In this document: in pieces, positions 7,718 to 14,946 of the stretch
Numbering within the stretch: the stretch's first letter is position 1
How the letters are laid out: each line of letters opens with the position of its first letter
NCBI GenBank assembly: GCA_015065725.1
Contig: SVPV01000016.1
Span: 1-51,383 of the forward strand
DNA length: 51,383 nt
Reading direction: 5' to 3'
Origin: Oscillospiraceae bacterium
GTDB taxonomy: Bacteria > Bacillota > Clostridia > Oscillospirales > Acutalibacteraceae
Made by a program: the position numbers and the translations under genes
Notes under the pieces: model-generated
Database searches by the model: none
Told to the model about the DNA's origin: nothing
What the model saw: the letters and a program-made list of their open reading frames with translations, nothing else

Positions 7718-8971
7718 ATGTTAAATTCATTATTAAACTTTTTAGAGCAGACAGGCTTTTATATGCTCATAAACGGTTTTTTGGACGGCGGTTGGAAAAA
7801 CCTTGTTATGATATTAGTATCCTTGTTGCTTCTTTTTCTTGCTATAAAGAAGCAGTTTGAACCGCTTCTTCTTATAGGCATTGCCTTTGGTATGTTACTT
7901 ACCAATTTACCAGGTGCAGGTATGTATAACGGTGAATTATGGTCTGCTTTTATGGATGAGAGCTCAGAATTTTATCATTCCTACGGCTACATAATGGCAA
8001 ACGGCGGTTTGCTTGACTATCTATATATTGGCGTTAAGACCTGCATTTATCCTTGTCTTATATTTATGGGCATCGGTGCTATGACCGACTTTGGTCCCCT
8101 TATTTCTAATCCAAAATCACTTTTACTCGGTGCTGCAGCACAGATAGGTATTTTTGTAACATTTGTAGGTGCTGTTTACCTTTCGTTTACAAACCCACAA
8201 GCAGCATCCATCGGTATTATTGGCGGTGCTGACGGTCCTACCGCTATCTTCGTAACATCAAAACTAGCCCCCGAATTATTAGGACCTATTGCCGTTGCGG
8301 CATATAGCTATATGGCATTGGTTCCTGTTATTCAGCCGCCTATTATGAAGTTGCTCACTACTAAAAAAGAGCGTGAAATCGTTATGAAGCCACTTCGTGA
8401 GGTTTCTAAAACAGAAAAGATTATCTTCCCGATTGTTGTTACCATATTTGTTGCATTGTTAGTACCCTCTGCTACTCCGCTTGTAGGCTGCTTGATGCTT
8501 GGTAACCTTTGGAAAGAGTCGGGCGTTGCTGAACGTCTTTGCAAAACTGCTCAAAATGAGCTTATGAATATTGTAACAATATTCCTTGGCATTTCTGTAG
8601 GTGCTACTGCTACCGCTGAAACATTCCTTAATGCAGAAAGAAACACCGTAAATATCGGAGGCAAGGCTATTTCTATGCTTCGTTTGCCTACTATTGAAAT
8701 TATCGTTTTAGGTGTTGTAGCTTTTGGTGTTGCAACAGCATGCGGTCTACTCTTCGCAAAGCTTATGAACTTGTTTAGTAAAGATAAAATCAATCCTCTT
8801 ATTGGTTCAGCGGGCGTTTCTGCCGTACCTATGGCAGCACGTGTTTCACAGGCTGTGGGACAAAAGGCAAATCCCTCTAACTTCCTACTAATGCACGCTA
8901 TGGGACCAAATGTTGCAGGCGTTATAGGCTCTGCTATTGCGGCAGGTGTGCTTATTGCCATATTCGGTTAG
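7718..8971 (+). CDS. oadB: Oxaloacetate decarboxylase beta subunit, Na+ pump
   Basis: 417 residues, a polytopic membrane protein of the usual length for OadB/GcdB/MmdB. The family signature [10 protein letters not shown], with the aspartate implicated in Na+ passage, is present in the middle, and [13 protein letters not shown] near the C-terminus is also typical. The subunit decarboxylates carboxybiotin and uses the released energy to export Na+. Beta subunits are shared among oxaloacetate, methylmalonyl-CoA and glutaconyl-CoA decarboxylases, so the substrate is decided by the alpha subunit next door. AGGAG precedes the start; 14 bases separate it from oadA. Confidence 0.95.
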   Translation: MLNSLLNFLEQTGFYMLINGFLDGGWKNLVMILVSLLLLFLAIKKQFEPLLLIGIAFGMLLTNLPGAGMYNGELWSAFMDESSEFYHSYGYIMANGGLLDYLYIGVKTCIYPCLIFMGIGAMTDFGPLISNPKSLLLGAAAQIGIFVTFVGAVYLSFTNPQAASIGIIGGADGPTAIFVTSKLAPELLGPIAVAAYSYMALVPVIQPPIMKLLTTKKEREIVMKPLREVSKTEKIIFPIVVTIFVALLVPSATPLVGCLMLGNLWKESGVAERLCKTAQNELMNIVTIFLGISVGATATAETFLNAERNTVNIGGKAISMLRLPTIEIIVLGVVAFGVATACGLLFAKLMNLFSKDKINPLIGSAGVSAVPMAARVSQAVGQKANPSNFLLMHAMGPNVAGVIGSAIAAGVLIAIFG

Positions 8972-8985
8972 TGAGGTAATGATAA

Positions 8986-10395
8986 ATGGAAAATAAAAAA
9001 TTATTTATTACAGATACTATTCTTCGTGACGCTCATCAGTCACAAGCGGCTACAAGAATGAAGCTTGAAGATATGCTTCCTGCCCTTGAAAAATTAGATA
9101 AAATCGGCTATTGGTCGGTTGAGTGTTGGGGCGGTGCTACATTTGATAGCTGTATGCGTTTTTTAAACGAAGACCCGTGGGAGCGTCTTCGCACAATAAA
9201 GAAGCATATGCCTAATACAAAGCTTCAAATGTTACTTCGCGGTCAAAACTTGCTTGGCTACAAGCATTATTCCGATGATGTAGTTGATGCTTTTGTTAAA
9301 AAGTCTATCGAAAACGGTATTGACGTTATTCGTATTTTTGATGCACTAAACGATGTTAGAAACATCGAACAAGCCCTTAAAAGTTGTAAAAAATACGGTG
9401 GTATTGCTGAGGTTGCTTTAAGCTACACAATAAGCCCTGTTCATAACGAGGATTACTTTGTAAATCTTGCAAAGAAACTAGAAAAAATGGGTGCAGATGT
9501 AATTTGCATTAAGGATATGGCAAATCTTCTTCTCCCTTATTCCGCTTATTCGCTTGTTAAGCGTCTTAAAGAGAGTGTTAAGGTGCCGATTCACCTTCAC
9601 ACCCACAACACAACAGGTACTGGCGATATGACCTACCTTATGGCTACTGAGGCAGGTGTTGATATTGTTGACTGTGCTTTATCACCCTTTGCAAACGGCA
9701 CCGCAAACCCTGCAACCGAGGCACTTGTTGCTACATTACAGGGCACCGAGCGTGACACAGGTCTCGACCTTGAAGCACTTTCCGATGTGGCTGCCCACTT
9801 CCGTACCGTTGCCGATAGGATGAAGGCAGAGGGTATTCTTGACCCCAAGGTGCTTAATGTTGATGCTAAAACCTTACTTTATCAAGTACCCGGCGGTATG
9901 CTTTCCAATACCATTTCCCAGCTCAAACAAGCTGGCAAAGAGGATAAATATTACGATGTTCTTGCCGAGGTTCCTAGAGTTAGAAAAGATTTTGGTTATC
10001 CTCCGCTTGTTACCCCTACCAGTCAGATTGTTGGTACTCAGGCAGTAATGAACGTTATTTCGGGCGAACGTTATAAAATGGTTCCTAAAGAGTCTAAGGC
10101 ACTTCTTCGCGGTGAGTACGGTACACTTCCAGCCCCTGTTAACGAAGAAGTTCGCAAAAAGTGTATCGGTGACGACAAGGTTATCACCTGCCGTCCTGCC
10201 GACCTAATTGAGCCTGAGCTTAAAAAGTATGCCGTAGAGCTTAAGGAAAAAGGCATTGGCAAATACGAAGAAGACGTTTTAAGCTATGCATTATTCCCAC
10301 AGGTTGCTGAAAAGTTCTTTGCTACTCGCGATAAGAAATCAAATATTGATGAAAACGGCGTTAGACACCTAGTTGTAGAGGACCTTTCGGTTTAA
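8986..10395 (+). CDS. oadA: Oxaloacetate decarboxylase alpha subunit (carboxyltransferase only)
   Basis: 469 residues. The N-terminal TIM-barrel begins with DTILRDAHQS (about residues 10-19) and contains HLHTHNTTGTGDM, which supplies metal-binding histidines, plus IKDMANLL with the catalytic lysine of the pyruvate carboxylase/OadA family. It transfers the carboxyl of oxaloacetate to biotin, giving pyruvate. The protein ends after the conserved carboxyltransferase region without an MKM biotinyl domain, which is provided by the gene upstream. It could instead be a pyruvate carboxylase B-type subunit, but the adjoining beta and gamma subunits favour the decarboxylase. Last gene of the operon, followed by a strong hairpin. 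Confidence 0.92.
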   Translation: MENKKLFITDTILRDAHQSQAATRMKLEDMLPALEKLDKIGYWSVECWGGATFDSCMRFLNEDPWERLRTIKKHMPNTKLQMLLRGQNLLGYKHYSDDVVDAFVKKSIENGIDVIRIFDALNDVRNIEQALKSCKKYGGIAEVALSYTISPVHNEDYFVNLAKKLEKMGADVICIKDMANLLLPYSAYSLVKRLKESVKVPIHLHTHNTTGTGDMTYLMATEAGVDIVDCALSPFANGTANPATEALVATLQGTERDTGLDLEALSDVAAHFRTVADRMKAEGILDPKVLNVDAKTLLYQVPGGMLSNTISQLKQAGKEDKYYDVLAEVPRVRKDFGYPPLVTPTSQIVGTQAVMNVISGERYKMVPKESKALLRGEYGTLPAPVNEEVRKKCIGDDKVITCRPADLIEPELKKYAVELKEKGIGKYEEDVLSYALFPQVAEKFFATRDKKSNIDENGVRHLVVEDLSV

Positions 10396-10413
10396 TACTT
10401 TAAAACTATATTA

Positions 10414-10450
10414 AAGCACCGCAGTAGATTTTAAATCTACTGCGGTGCTT
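10414..10450. terminator. Bidirectional terminator between oadA and the PqqD-like gene
   Basis: A stem of about 16 bp (AAGCACCGCAGTAGAT with its complement) and a short TTTAAA-type loop lie between two convergent genes. The flanks are A/T-rich on both sides, so it can serve both strands. Confidence 0.85.
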
Positions 10451-10463
10451 CTTATTTATAATA

Positions 10464-10817
10464 TTATTTTTTCACCCAAACTATAAAGCCGTAGCTATCA
10501 AGTATTTGAAAAAACTTTACAAGCCTTTCATAAAGCGGATGGGCGGCTTCACCAAAATGCTCGTCCACTGCTTTACCTATAGTAAAAATATCCTTTTCGC
10601 CGTCTATTTGTTGCCAAGTAAAGCTACCGTTCTCATCAAGGTGAATATAGCTTTTTTTAGGCTTTTTCAAAAGCTTTTGAGCAACACGGTTAAAGACACC
10701 CTTATTCAGATAGGAAAGGGTTACTATACCCTTTTCTTCAACATCCCATAAAATATGCTCTGCCGCTTTTGGAATACGGTCTAAATAATTTTTAGAAAGA
10801 GAATTATTCTTCTTCAT
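10464..10817 (-). CDS. PqqD-family protein
   Basis: 117 residues starting MKKNNSL; the start overlaps the last codons of the OPT transporter by 14 bases, so the two are translationally coupled. Conserved features are RVAQKLLKKPKKSYIHLDENGSF in outline, a WQQIDGEKDI segment and a winged-helix-like C-terminus ending GFIVW. PqqD-type domains bind precursor peptides for radical-SAM and other RiPP enzymes. This stand-alone subfamily is common in Clostridia outside any RiPP locus, and no radical-SAM gene is in the window. Its link to peptide transport here is positional only. Exact function unknown. Confidence 0.75.
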   Translation of the reverse strand: MKKNNSLSKNYLDRIPKAAEHILWDVEEKGIVTLSYLNKGVFNRVAQKLLKKPKKSYIHLDENGSFTWQQIDGEKDIFTIGKAVDEHFGEAAHPLYERLVKFFQILDSYGFIVWVKK

Positions 10818-12726
10818 TATTAACAACACGCTTTTTAAAGAGAGAGAACTTGAGAAGTGTTAAAACAATAATTACAAACAGAACTATTGCACCTATATCC
10901 GAAACTGCTTTTGGTATGCCAAAGCGTGCTGATAAATCAAACACAGAATCTATACCAAAGACAGCCAGAAGTGCCAATAATATACCAACAATACCCTCGC
11001 CTGCTATCATACCCGAGCAGAAGAGTATACCGTCGTTAGTGATAGCCTTCTTTTCTTCGTCTGACTTCTTAAGCTTATCCATAACAAGACGGACAACGCC
11101 GCCAACCATAATGCACGCGTTAAGCTGTACCGGTAAGTAAACACCAATTGCAAAGGGCAATACAGGAATACCAACAAGTTCAACAACAATAGCGATAAAC
11201 ACACCGATAAACACAAGTCCCCAAGGAAGATTGCCGTCCATAACACCCTCAATTATAAGCTTCATAAGGGTAGCCTGAGGTGCGGCAAGCTGGTCAGAGC
11301 CAAAGCCCCAAGCACTGTCAAGCAAATAGAGTGTACCGCCGATTGCAAATGCAGCAGCCACAACACCTATAACCTCACCGATTTGCTGTTTTTTAGGTGT
11401 AGCACCCAAAAGGAAACCTGTTTTAAGGTCCTGTGAAGTATCGCCCGCAATAGCCGATACAATACAGATTATAGAGCCGATGGCAATAGCACTTGCCATA
11501 CCCTTAATACCGCCTGTACCTGTAACCTTTAAAATAAGAGTAGAAACTAAAAGTGTTGCAATAGCCATACCTGAAACGGGGTTATTACTACTGCCTACAA
11601 GACCAACCATACGGCTTGAAACAGTCGCAAAGAAAAAGCCGAAAACTACAACAATTACCGCACCTAAAAGTGATACAGGAATTGCAGGAACAAGCCATAC
11701 TAGCAAAGTTAATACCACTATAGCCGCAATAACAACCTTTATATTCATATCGTTTTCTGTACGTGCAGTACCGGCAGAACCTGCAGTGCCGATACTCTTC
11801 ATAGCACCGCTAAAGGTTTTTACAATTAAAGGTAAAGATTTAATAAGACTGATAATACCGCCTGCAGCTAATGCACCTGCACCTATATATCTTATATAGC
11901 TACTCCAAATAGCACTAGCACCACCTGAAGCAAAAAGAGCAGAAATACTCTCACTTGCAGGATAAAGCACTATATCAGCACCGAAAAGCACGATAATCGG
12001 TATTAAAACAAGCCAACTTAAAATACCGCCTGCAAACATATAAGACGAAATTCTGGCACCGCAGATATAGCCAACGCTCATTACAGCGGGATAAATCTGT
12101 GTACCGATTTCACCTGCATATCCTTTAACTCTCAACGACACCTCGCCAGAAACTAACTTTAAGCCGTCGATTATAAACTTAAAGAGTGCCGCAAATCCCA
12201 TACCTGCGAATACGGTAGATGCATTAGCACCACCCTTTTCACCTGCTAAAAGCACCTCTGCACAAGCAGTGCCCTCGGGATAAGGCAAGGTTGTATGCTC
12301 TTTAACAATAAGTGCATTGCGAAGAGGCACCATAAAGAATACACCTAAAAGTCCGCCTATAAGAGCGATAAGTGTGATTTCAACAATATCGGGCTTTTCC
12401 ATTTTGCCCTCGGCTGCCCAAAGGAAAAGAGCGGGCAACGTGAATATTGCACCTGCCGCCAAGGATTCGCCTGCAGAACCTACAGTTTGTACAATGTTGC
12501 TCTCTAAAATAGAGTTTTTACGCATAAGAACACGTATAACACCCATAGAGATAACAGCTGCAGGGATAGATGCCGATACTGTCATACCGACACGAAGTCC
12601 CAAATATGCGTTTGCCGCACCGAAAATCACTGACAAAAGCACACCCATTATAATAGAAGTAACTGTTAATTCAGGTGTGATTTTTTCTGCCGCGATATAC
12701 GGTTTAAAATTGTTTTTGTTTTCCAT
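10804..12726 (-). CDS. OPT-family oligopeptide transporter
   Basis: 640 residues from ATG 12726, selected because GGAGGG lies five bases upstream; the 12-residue longer frame has no ribosome binding site. About 15 hydrophobic segments fill the protein. Typical OPT features include GAANAYLGLRVGMTVSASIP near the N-terminus, EGTACAEVLLAGE, SSNNPVSGM and GDTSQDLKTG. Members import peptides, or metal chelates in the YSL branch, with protons. Its neighbours, a dipeptidase and a PqqD-like protein on the same strand, favour peptide uptake. The promoter found upstream overlaps the end of pepD, so it can be transcribed independently. Confidence 0.9.
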   Translation of the reverse strand: MENKNNFKPYIAAEKITPELTVTSIIMGVLLSVIFGAANAYLGLRVGMTVSASIPAAVISMGVIRVLMRKNSILESNIVQTVGSAGESLAAGAIFTLPALFLWAAEGKMEKPDIVEITLIALIGGLLGVFFMVPLRNALIVKEHTTLPYPEGTACAEVLLAGEKGGANASTVFAGMGFAALFKFIIDGLKLVSGEVSLRVKGYAGEIGTQIYPAVMSVGYICGARISSYMFAGGILSWLVLIPIIVLFGADIVLYPASESISALFASGGASAIWSSYIRYIGAGALAAGGIISLIKSLPLIVKTFSGAMKSIGTAGSAGTARTENDMNIKVVIAAIVVLTLLVWLVPAIPVSLLGAVIVVVFGFFFATVSSRMVGLVGSSNNPVSGMAIATLLVSTLILKVTGTGGIKGMASAIAIGSIICIVSAIAGDTSQDLKTGFLLGATPKKQQIGEVIGVVAAAFAIGGTLYLLDSAWGFGSDQLAAPQATLMKLIIEGVMDGNLPWGLVFIGVFIAIVVELVGIPVLPFAIGVYLPVQLNACIMVGGVVRLVMDKLKKSDEEKKAITNDGILFCSGMIAGEGIVGILLALLAVFGIDSVFDLSARFGIPKAVSDIGAIVLFVIIVLTLLKFSLFKKRVVNNEEE

Positions 12727-12774
12727 AAACACCCTCCAAATTTTATAAAAGTGATTTTTCAATCAATTCGAGTT

Positions 12775-12803
12775 ATTATACCACAAAGAAACCAATAAAT
12801 CAA
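12775..12803 (-). promoter_or_regulatory. Sigma-A promoter of the OPT transporter gene
   Basis: Read on the minus strand: TTGATT (12803-12798), 17-base spacer, TATAAT (12780-12775), about 50 bases upstream of the transporter start. The -35 box overlaps the pepD stop codon. Confidence 0.65.
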
Positions 12804-14239
12804 ACCTTACTTTTTAATATTTTTAGCAACAACTCGTAGGTGCTTTCGGTAGACTTTATAGAAAGCTTTTCGTTAACAGTATGCACGTCAAATAAATTCG
12901 GTCCCATAGATATGCAATCAAGTCCCTTTATACGCGAAGCAAATACCGCACACTCAAGTCCCGCGTGTATAGCCTCGACCTTAGGTTCTTTACCGTACTG
13001 TGCCTTATAGCATTTTTTATATACGGTTTGCAATTTTGAGTCAGATTTATATTCCCAAGCGGGATACTGACCAAAGCTTTCGGTATCATTTGTGAATTTC
13101 TTTGATACCTCTTTTACCCTTACTTGCAAGGCGGCAAGCTCTTTATCCTTATTACTACGCAATGCAAAGTGAAAAACAACCGAATTCTCTTCTGTTCTTA
13201 ATATTCCTAGGTTTAAAGAGGTTTCTACAAGTCCCTCTATTTCATCGCTCATTTTAACAACGCCGTTTGGTACCGTATTTAAAAATTCTATTATCTTTTG
13301 GGTTGCAGTATCATTTAAAGCAAGGTGTTCCCTACCGCCTAAATTTTTAACCGATACTGAAAACAAAGGCTCATCCGTAGATATCTTCGAATAAATCTCA
13401 TCGTACGCCTTTTTTGCGGTTTCAACTAATAGTACGGGGTTTTTAGTATAAACAACCACATTTGAACTGTTAGGTATAGCGTTAGCTTTATCGCCGCCGT
13501 TTATTGAGATTATATTAAATTCACAGCTATTTTTAATGTCATTTAAAATTTTACCGATTATAATGTCAGCGTTATGTCTGCCTTTATTTATCTCAACACC
13601 CGAATGTCCGCCTTTTAGTGAATGTACCGTCATAGATACCGCTGTACCTGTTTTATTATCTTTAACAACGGGAATATTTACAACAAAATCACTACCGCCT
13701 GCACAAGAAACGGTAAGTGTATCATCTTCTTCGGAGTCGATATTAATCATTCGCTTTGAACGAAGTGCTTTAAAATCAAGCTCTATAGCTCCTAGCATAC
13801 CCACCTCCTCATCGGTTGTAAAGACCGCCTCAATTGGTGGGTGAGGTATCTTATCAGACCCTAAAATCGAGAGTATCATAGCAACGGCAATTCCGTTATC
13901 TGCACCAAGGGTTGTCCCATCTGCCTTTAAAAAATCACCGTCTTTAATTACGGTTATACCATCAGTAGAAAAATCAATTTTACTGTCATTAGTTTTTTGG
14001 CAAACCATATCAAGATGGCCTTGAAGAATAATAGGCTCTGCCTTTTCAAATCCTAAAGTTCCATTTTTGAAAATTATTACATTATCTGCTTCATCACGAA
14101 TATATCTAAGGTTGTGTTCTTCGGCAAAATCGGCACAATAACGGGCGATTTTTTTCATATCACCGCTACCGTGCGGAATTTTTGCTAAATCGCAAAAAAT
14201 CTCGAAAATTCTACTGTGTTTAAAACCTTTAAAATCCAT
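12800..14239 (-). CDS. pepD: Cytosolic aminoacyl-histidine dipeptidase PepD (M20 family)
   Basis: 479 residues from the second of two adjacent ATGs, which is six bases from GGAGG. Zinc peptidase motifs are visible: GHLDMVCQK, with the first ligand His and catalytic Asp, then DGTTLGADNGIAVAM with the bridging Asp, and TTDEEVGMLGA with the general-base Glu and next ligand. CAGGSDFV and HSLKGGHSGVEINKG in the middle belong to the PepD lid domain, and AIHAGLECAVF near the end is typical. It hydrolyses Xaa-His and other dipeptides inside the cell and fits with the OPT transporter downstream. The length is normal for PepD (about 485). Confidence 0.95.
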   Translation of the reverse strand: MDFKGFKHSRIFEIFCDLAKIPHGSGDMKKIARYCADFAEEHNLRYIRDEADNVIIFKNGTLGFEKAEPIILQGHLDMVCQKTNDSKIDFSTDGITVIKDGDFLKADGTTLGADNGIAVAMILSILGSDKIPHPPIEAVFTTDEEVGMLGAIELDFKALRSKRMINIDSEEDDTLTVSCAGGSDFVVNIPVVKDNKTGTAVSMTVHSLKGGHSGVEINKGRHNADIIIGKILNDIKNSCEFNIISINGGDKANAIPNSSNVVVYTKNPVLLVETAKKAYDEIYSKISTDEPLFSVSVKNLGGREHLALNDTATQKIIEFLNTVPNGVVKMSDEIEGLVETSLNLGILRTEENSVVFHFALRSNKDKELAALQVRVKEVSKKFTNDTESFGQYPAWEYKSDSKLQTVYKKCYKAQYGKEPKVEAIHAGLECAVFASRIKGLDCISMGPNLFDVHTVNEKLSIKSTESTYELLLKILKSKV

Positions 14240-14294
14240 CATATTCCTCCAAAACTATTACATATACTGTTAGTACAATTGATATGATAAAATT

Positions 14295-14323
14295 ATTATA
14301 TCAAAAAAAACAGTCTTTTACAA
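14295..14323 (-). promoter_or_regulatory. Sigma-A promoter of pepD
   Basis: Minus strand TTGTAA (14323-14318), 17-base spacer, TATAAT (14300-14295). It lies about 56 bases upstream of the pepD start and back to back with the tRNA promoter. Confidence 0.65.
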
Positions 14324-14351
14324 GTTTATCAAAAATCTTTAATTTTTGTTG

Positions 14352-14379
14352 TTGACAAAACGGATATTTATGGTATAAT
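14352..14379 (+). promoter_or_regulatory. Promoter of the tRNA-Met/tRNA-Trp unit
   Basis: TTGACA at 14352-14357 and TATAAT at 14374-14379, both perfect consensus boxes, with a 16-base spacer. The first tRNA begins 31 bases later, consistent with a strong stable-RNA promoter. Confidence 0.8.
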
Positions 14380-14409
14380 AATTTTTGCCGACTCTTTAAG
14401 ACGGCATTT

Positions 14410-14486
14410 GGGGCGTTAGCTCAGTTGGTTAGAGCATCCGGCTCATAACCGGACGGTCCGGGGTTCGAGTCCCTGACGCCCCACCA
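14410..14486 (+). tRNA. tRNA with CAT anticodon, probably tRNA-Met
   Basis: A complete cloverleaf: acceptor GGGGCGT paired with ACGCCCC, D arm AGCTCAGTTGGTTAGAGC, anticodon stem TCCGG/CCGGA with loop CTCATAA, T arm GGGGTTCGAGTCCC, and an encoded ACCA end. CAT can also be the lysidine-modified tRNA-Ile2, which I cannot exclude by eye, but the acceptor does not have the initiator mismatch. Confidence 0.93.
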
Positions 14487-14510
14487 TTTTTTTGCCCATT
14501 TTTGAAATTT

Positions 14511-14585
14511 AGGGGTATGGTGTCAATGGTAGCACACCGGTCTCCAAAACCGTTTGTGAGGGTTCGAGTCCTTCTACCCCTGCCA
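14511..14585 (+). tRNA. tRNA-Trp (CCA)
   Basis: Acceptor AGGGGTA pairs with TACCCCT. The anticodon loop CTCCAAA gives anticodon CCA. The T arm is AGGGTTCGAGTCCTT, with discriminator G and an encoded CCA. It starts 24 bases after tRNA-Met and shares its promoter. Confidence 0.95.
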
Positions 14586-14586
14586 G

Positions 14587-14620
14587 AAAAACCGACTTGT
14601 TTCTACAAGTCGGTTTTTCT
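14587..14620 (+). terminator. Terminator of the tRNA unit
   Basis: A perfect 14-bp stem, AAAAACCGACTTGT with its complement, and a TTCT tetraloop directly after the tRNA-Trp CCA. The 3' arm ends in TTTTTCT. Confidence 0.85.
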
Positions 14621-14621
14621 G

Positions 14622-14758
14622 TTATATTCGCCTTTCGGCGAGTTATATTGCTTCGCAGTGATACAAGTGATATTCGCTTTGCGAGTTTTTGAGGCGAATA
14701 TAATATCACTTTTGCGTTAGCAAAAATATCACTCTGTTCATTAGAACAGAATATCACT
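14622..14758. repeat. Array of short hairpins with an ATATCACT direct repeat
   Basis: At least five small palindromes follow each other: TCGCC/GGCGA, TTGC/GCAG, TTCGC/GCGAG, TTTTGC/GCAAAA and TCTGTTC/GAACAGA, each with a 3-5 base loop. ATATCACT occurs at 14703, 14726 and 14751, framing the last two hairpins, and its inverse occurs earlier in the array. The stretch 14622-14907 carries no gene. Its type resembles the structure at 26.2 kb but its sequence differs. Confidence 0.75.
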
Positions 14759-14907
14759 AAAAACTGTAGGGGTTCGAACATATAGGTCAAAAATCTAATG
14801 GGCATCAAATTTGTGTGACCTTTTAAATAAACATTCATCTGCATAGCGGGTGGATATTTATTTTACATAGTGAGTCACACTACAAATTGCAACAATTTAA
14901 CAAAAGC

Positions 14908-14940
14908 AAGGCACTGACGGTTCTCCGTCAGTGCCTTTTT
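14908..14940. terminator. Terminator downstream of the giant surface protein gene
   Basis: A 13-bp perfect stem, AAGGCACTGACGG with its complement, and a TTCT loop (AGAA on the minus strand). It lies ten bases beyond the stop codon of the minus-strand gene. Plus-strand T-run CCTTTTTTAATTTTT also fits termination from the tRNA side. Confidence 0.75.
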
Positions 14941-14946
14941 TAATTT

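Noticed and set aside
14622-14758. CRISPR array
   Set aside because: The repeated unit is only 8 bases, the intervals are palindromic and short, and no cas gene is present. No other CRISPR-like spacing was found in the window.
14509-14844. Minus-strand frame ending with GVLPLTPYP-type sequence
   Set aside because: Its C-terminal part is the reverse complement of tRNA-Trp and the rest is the hairpin array.
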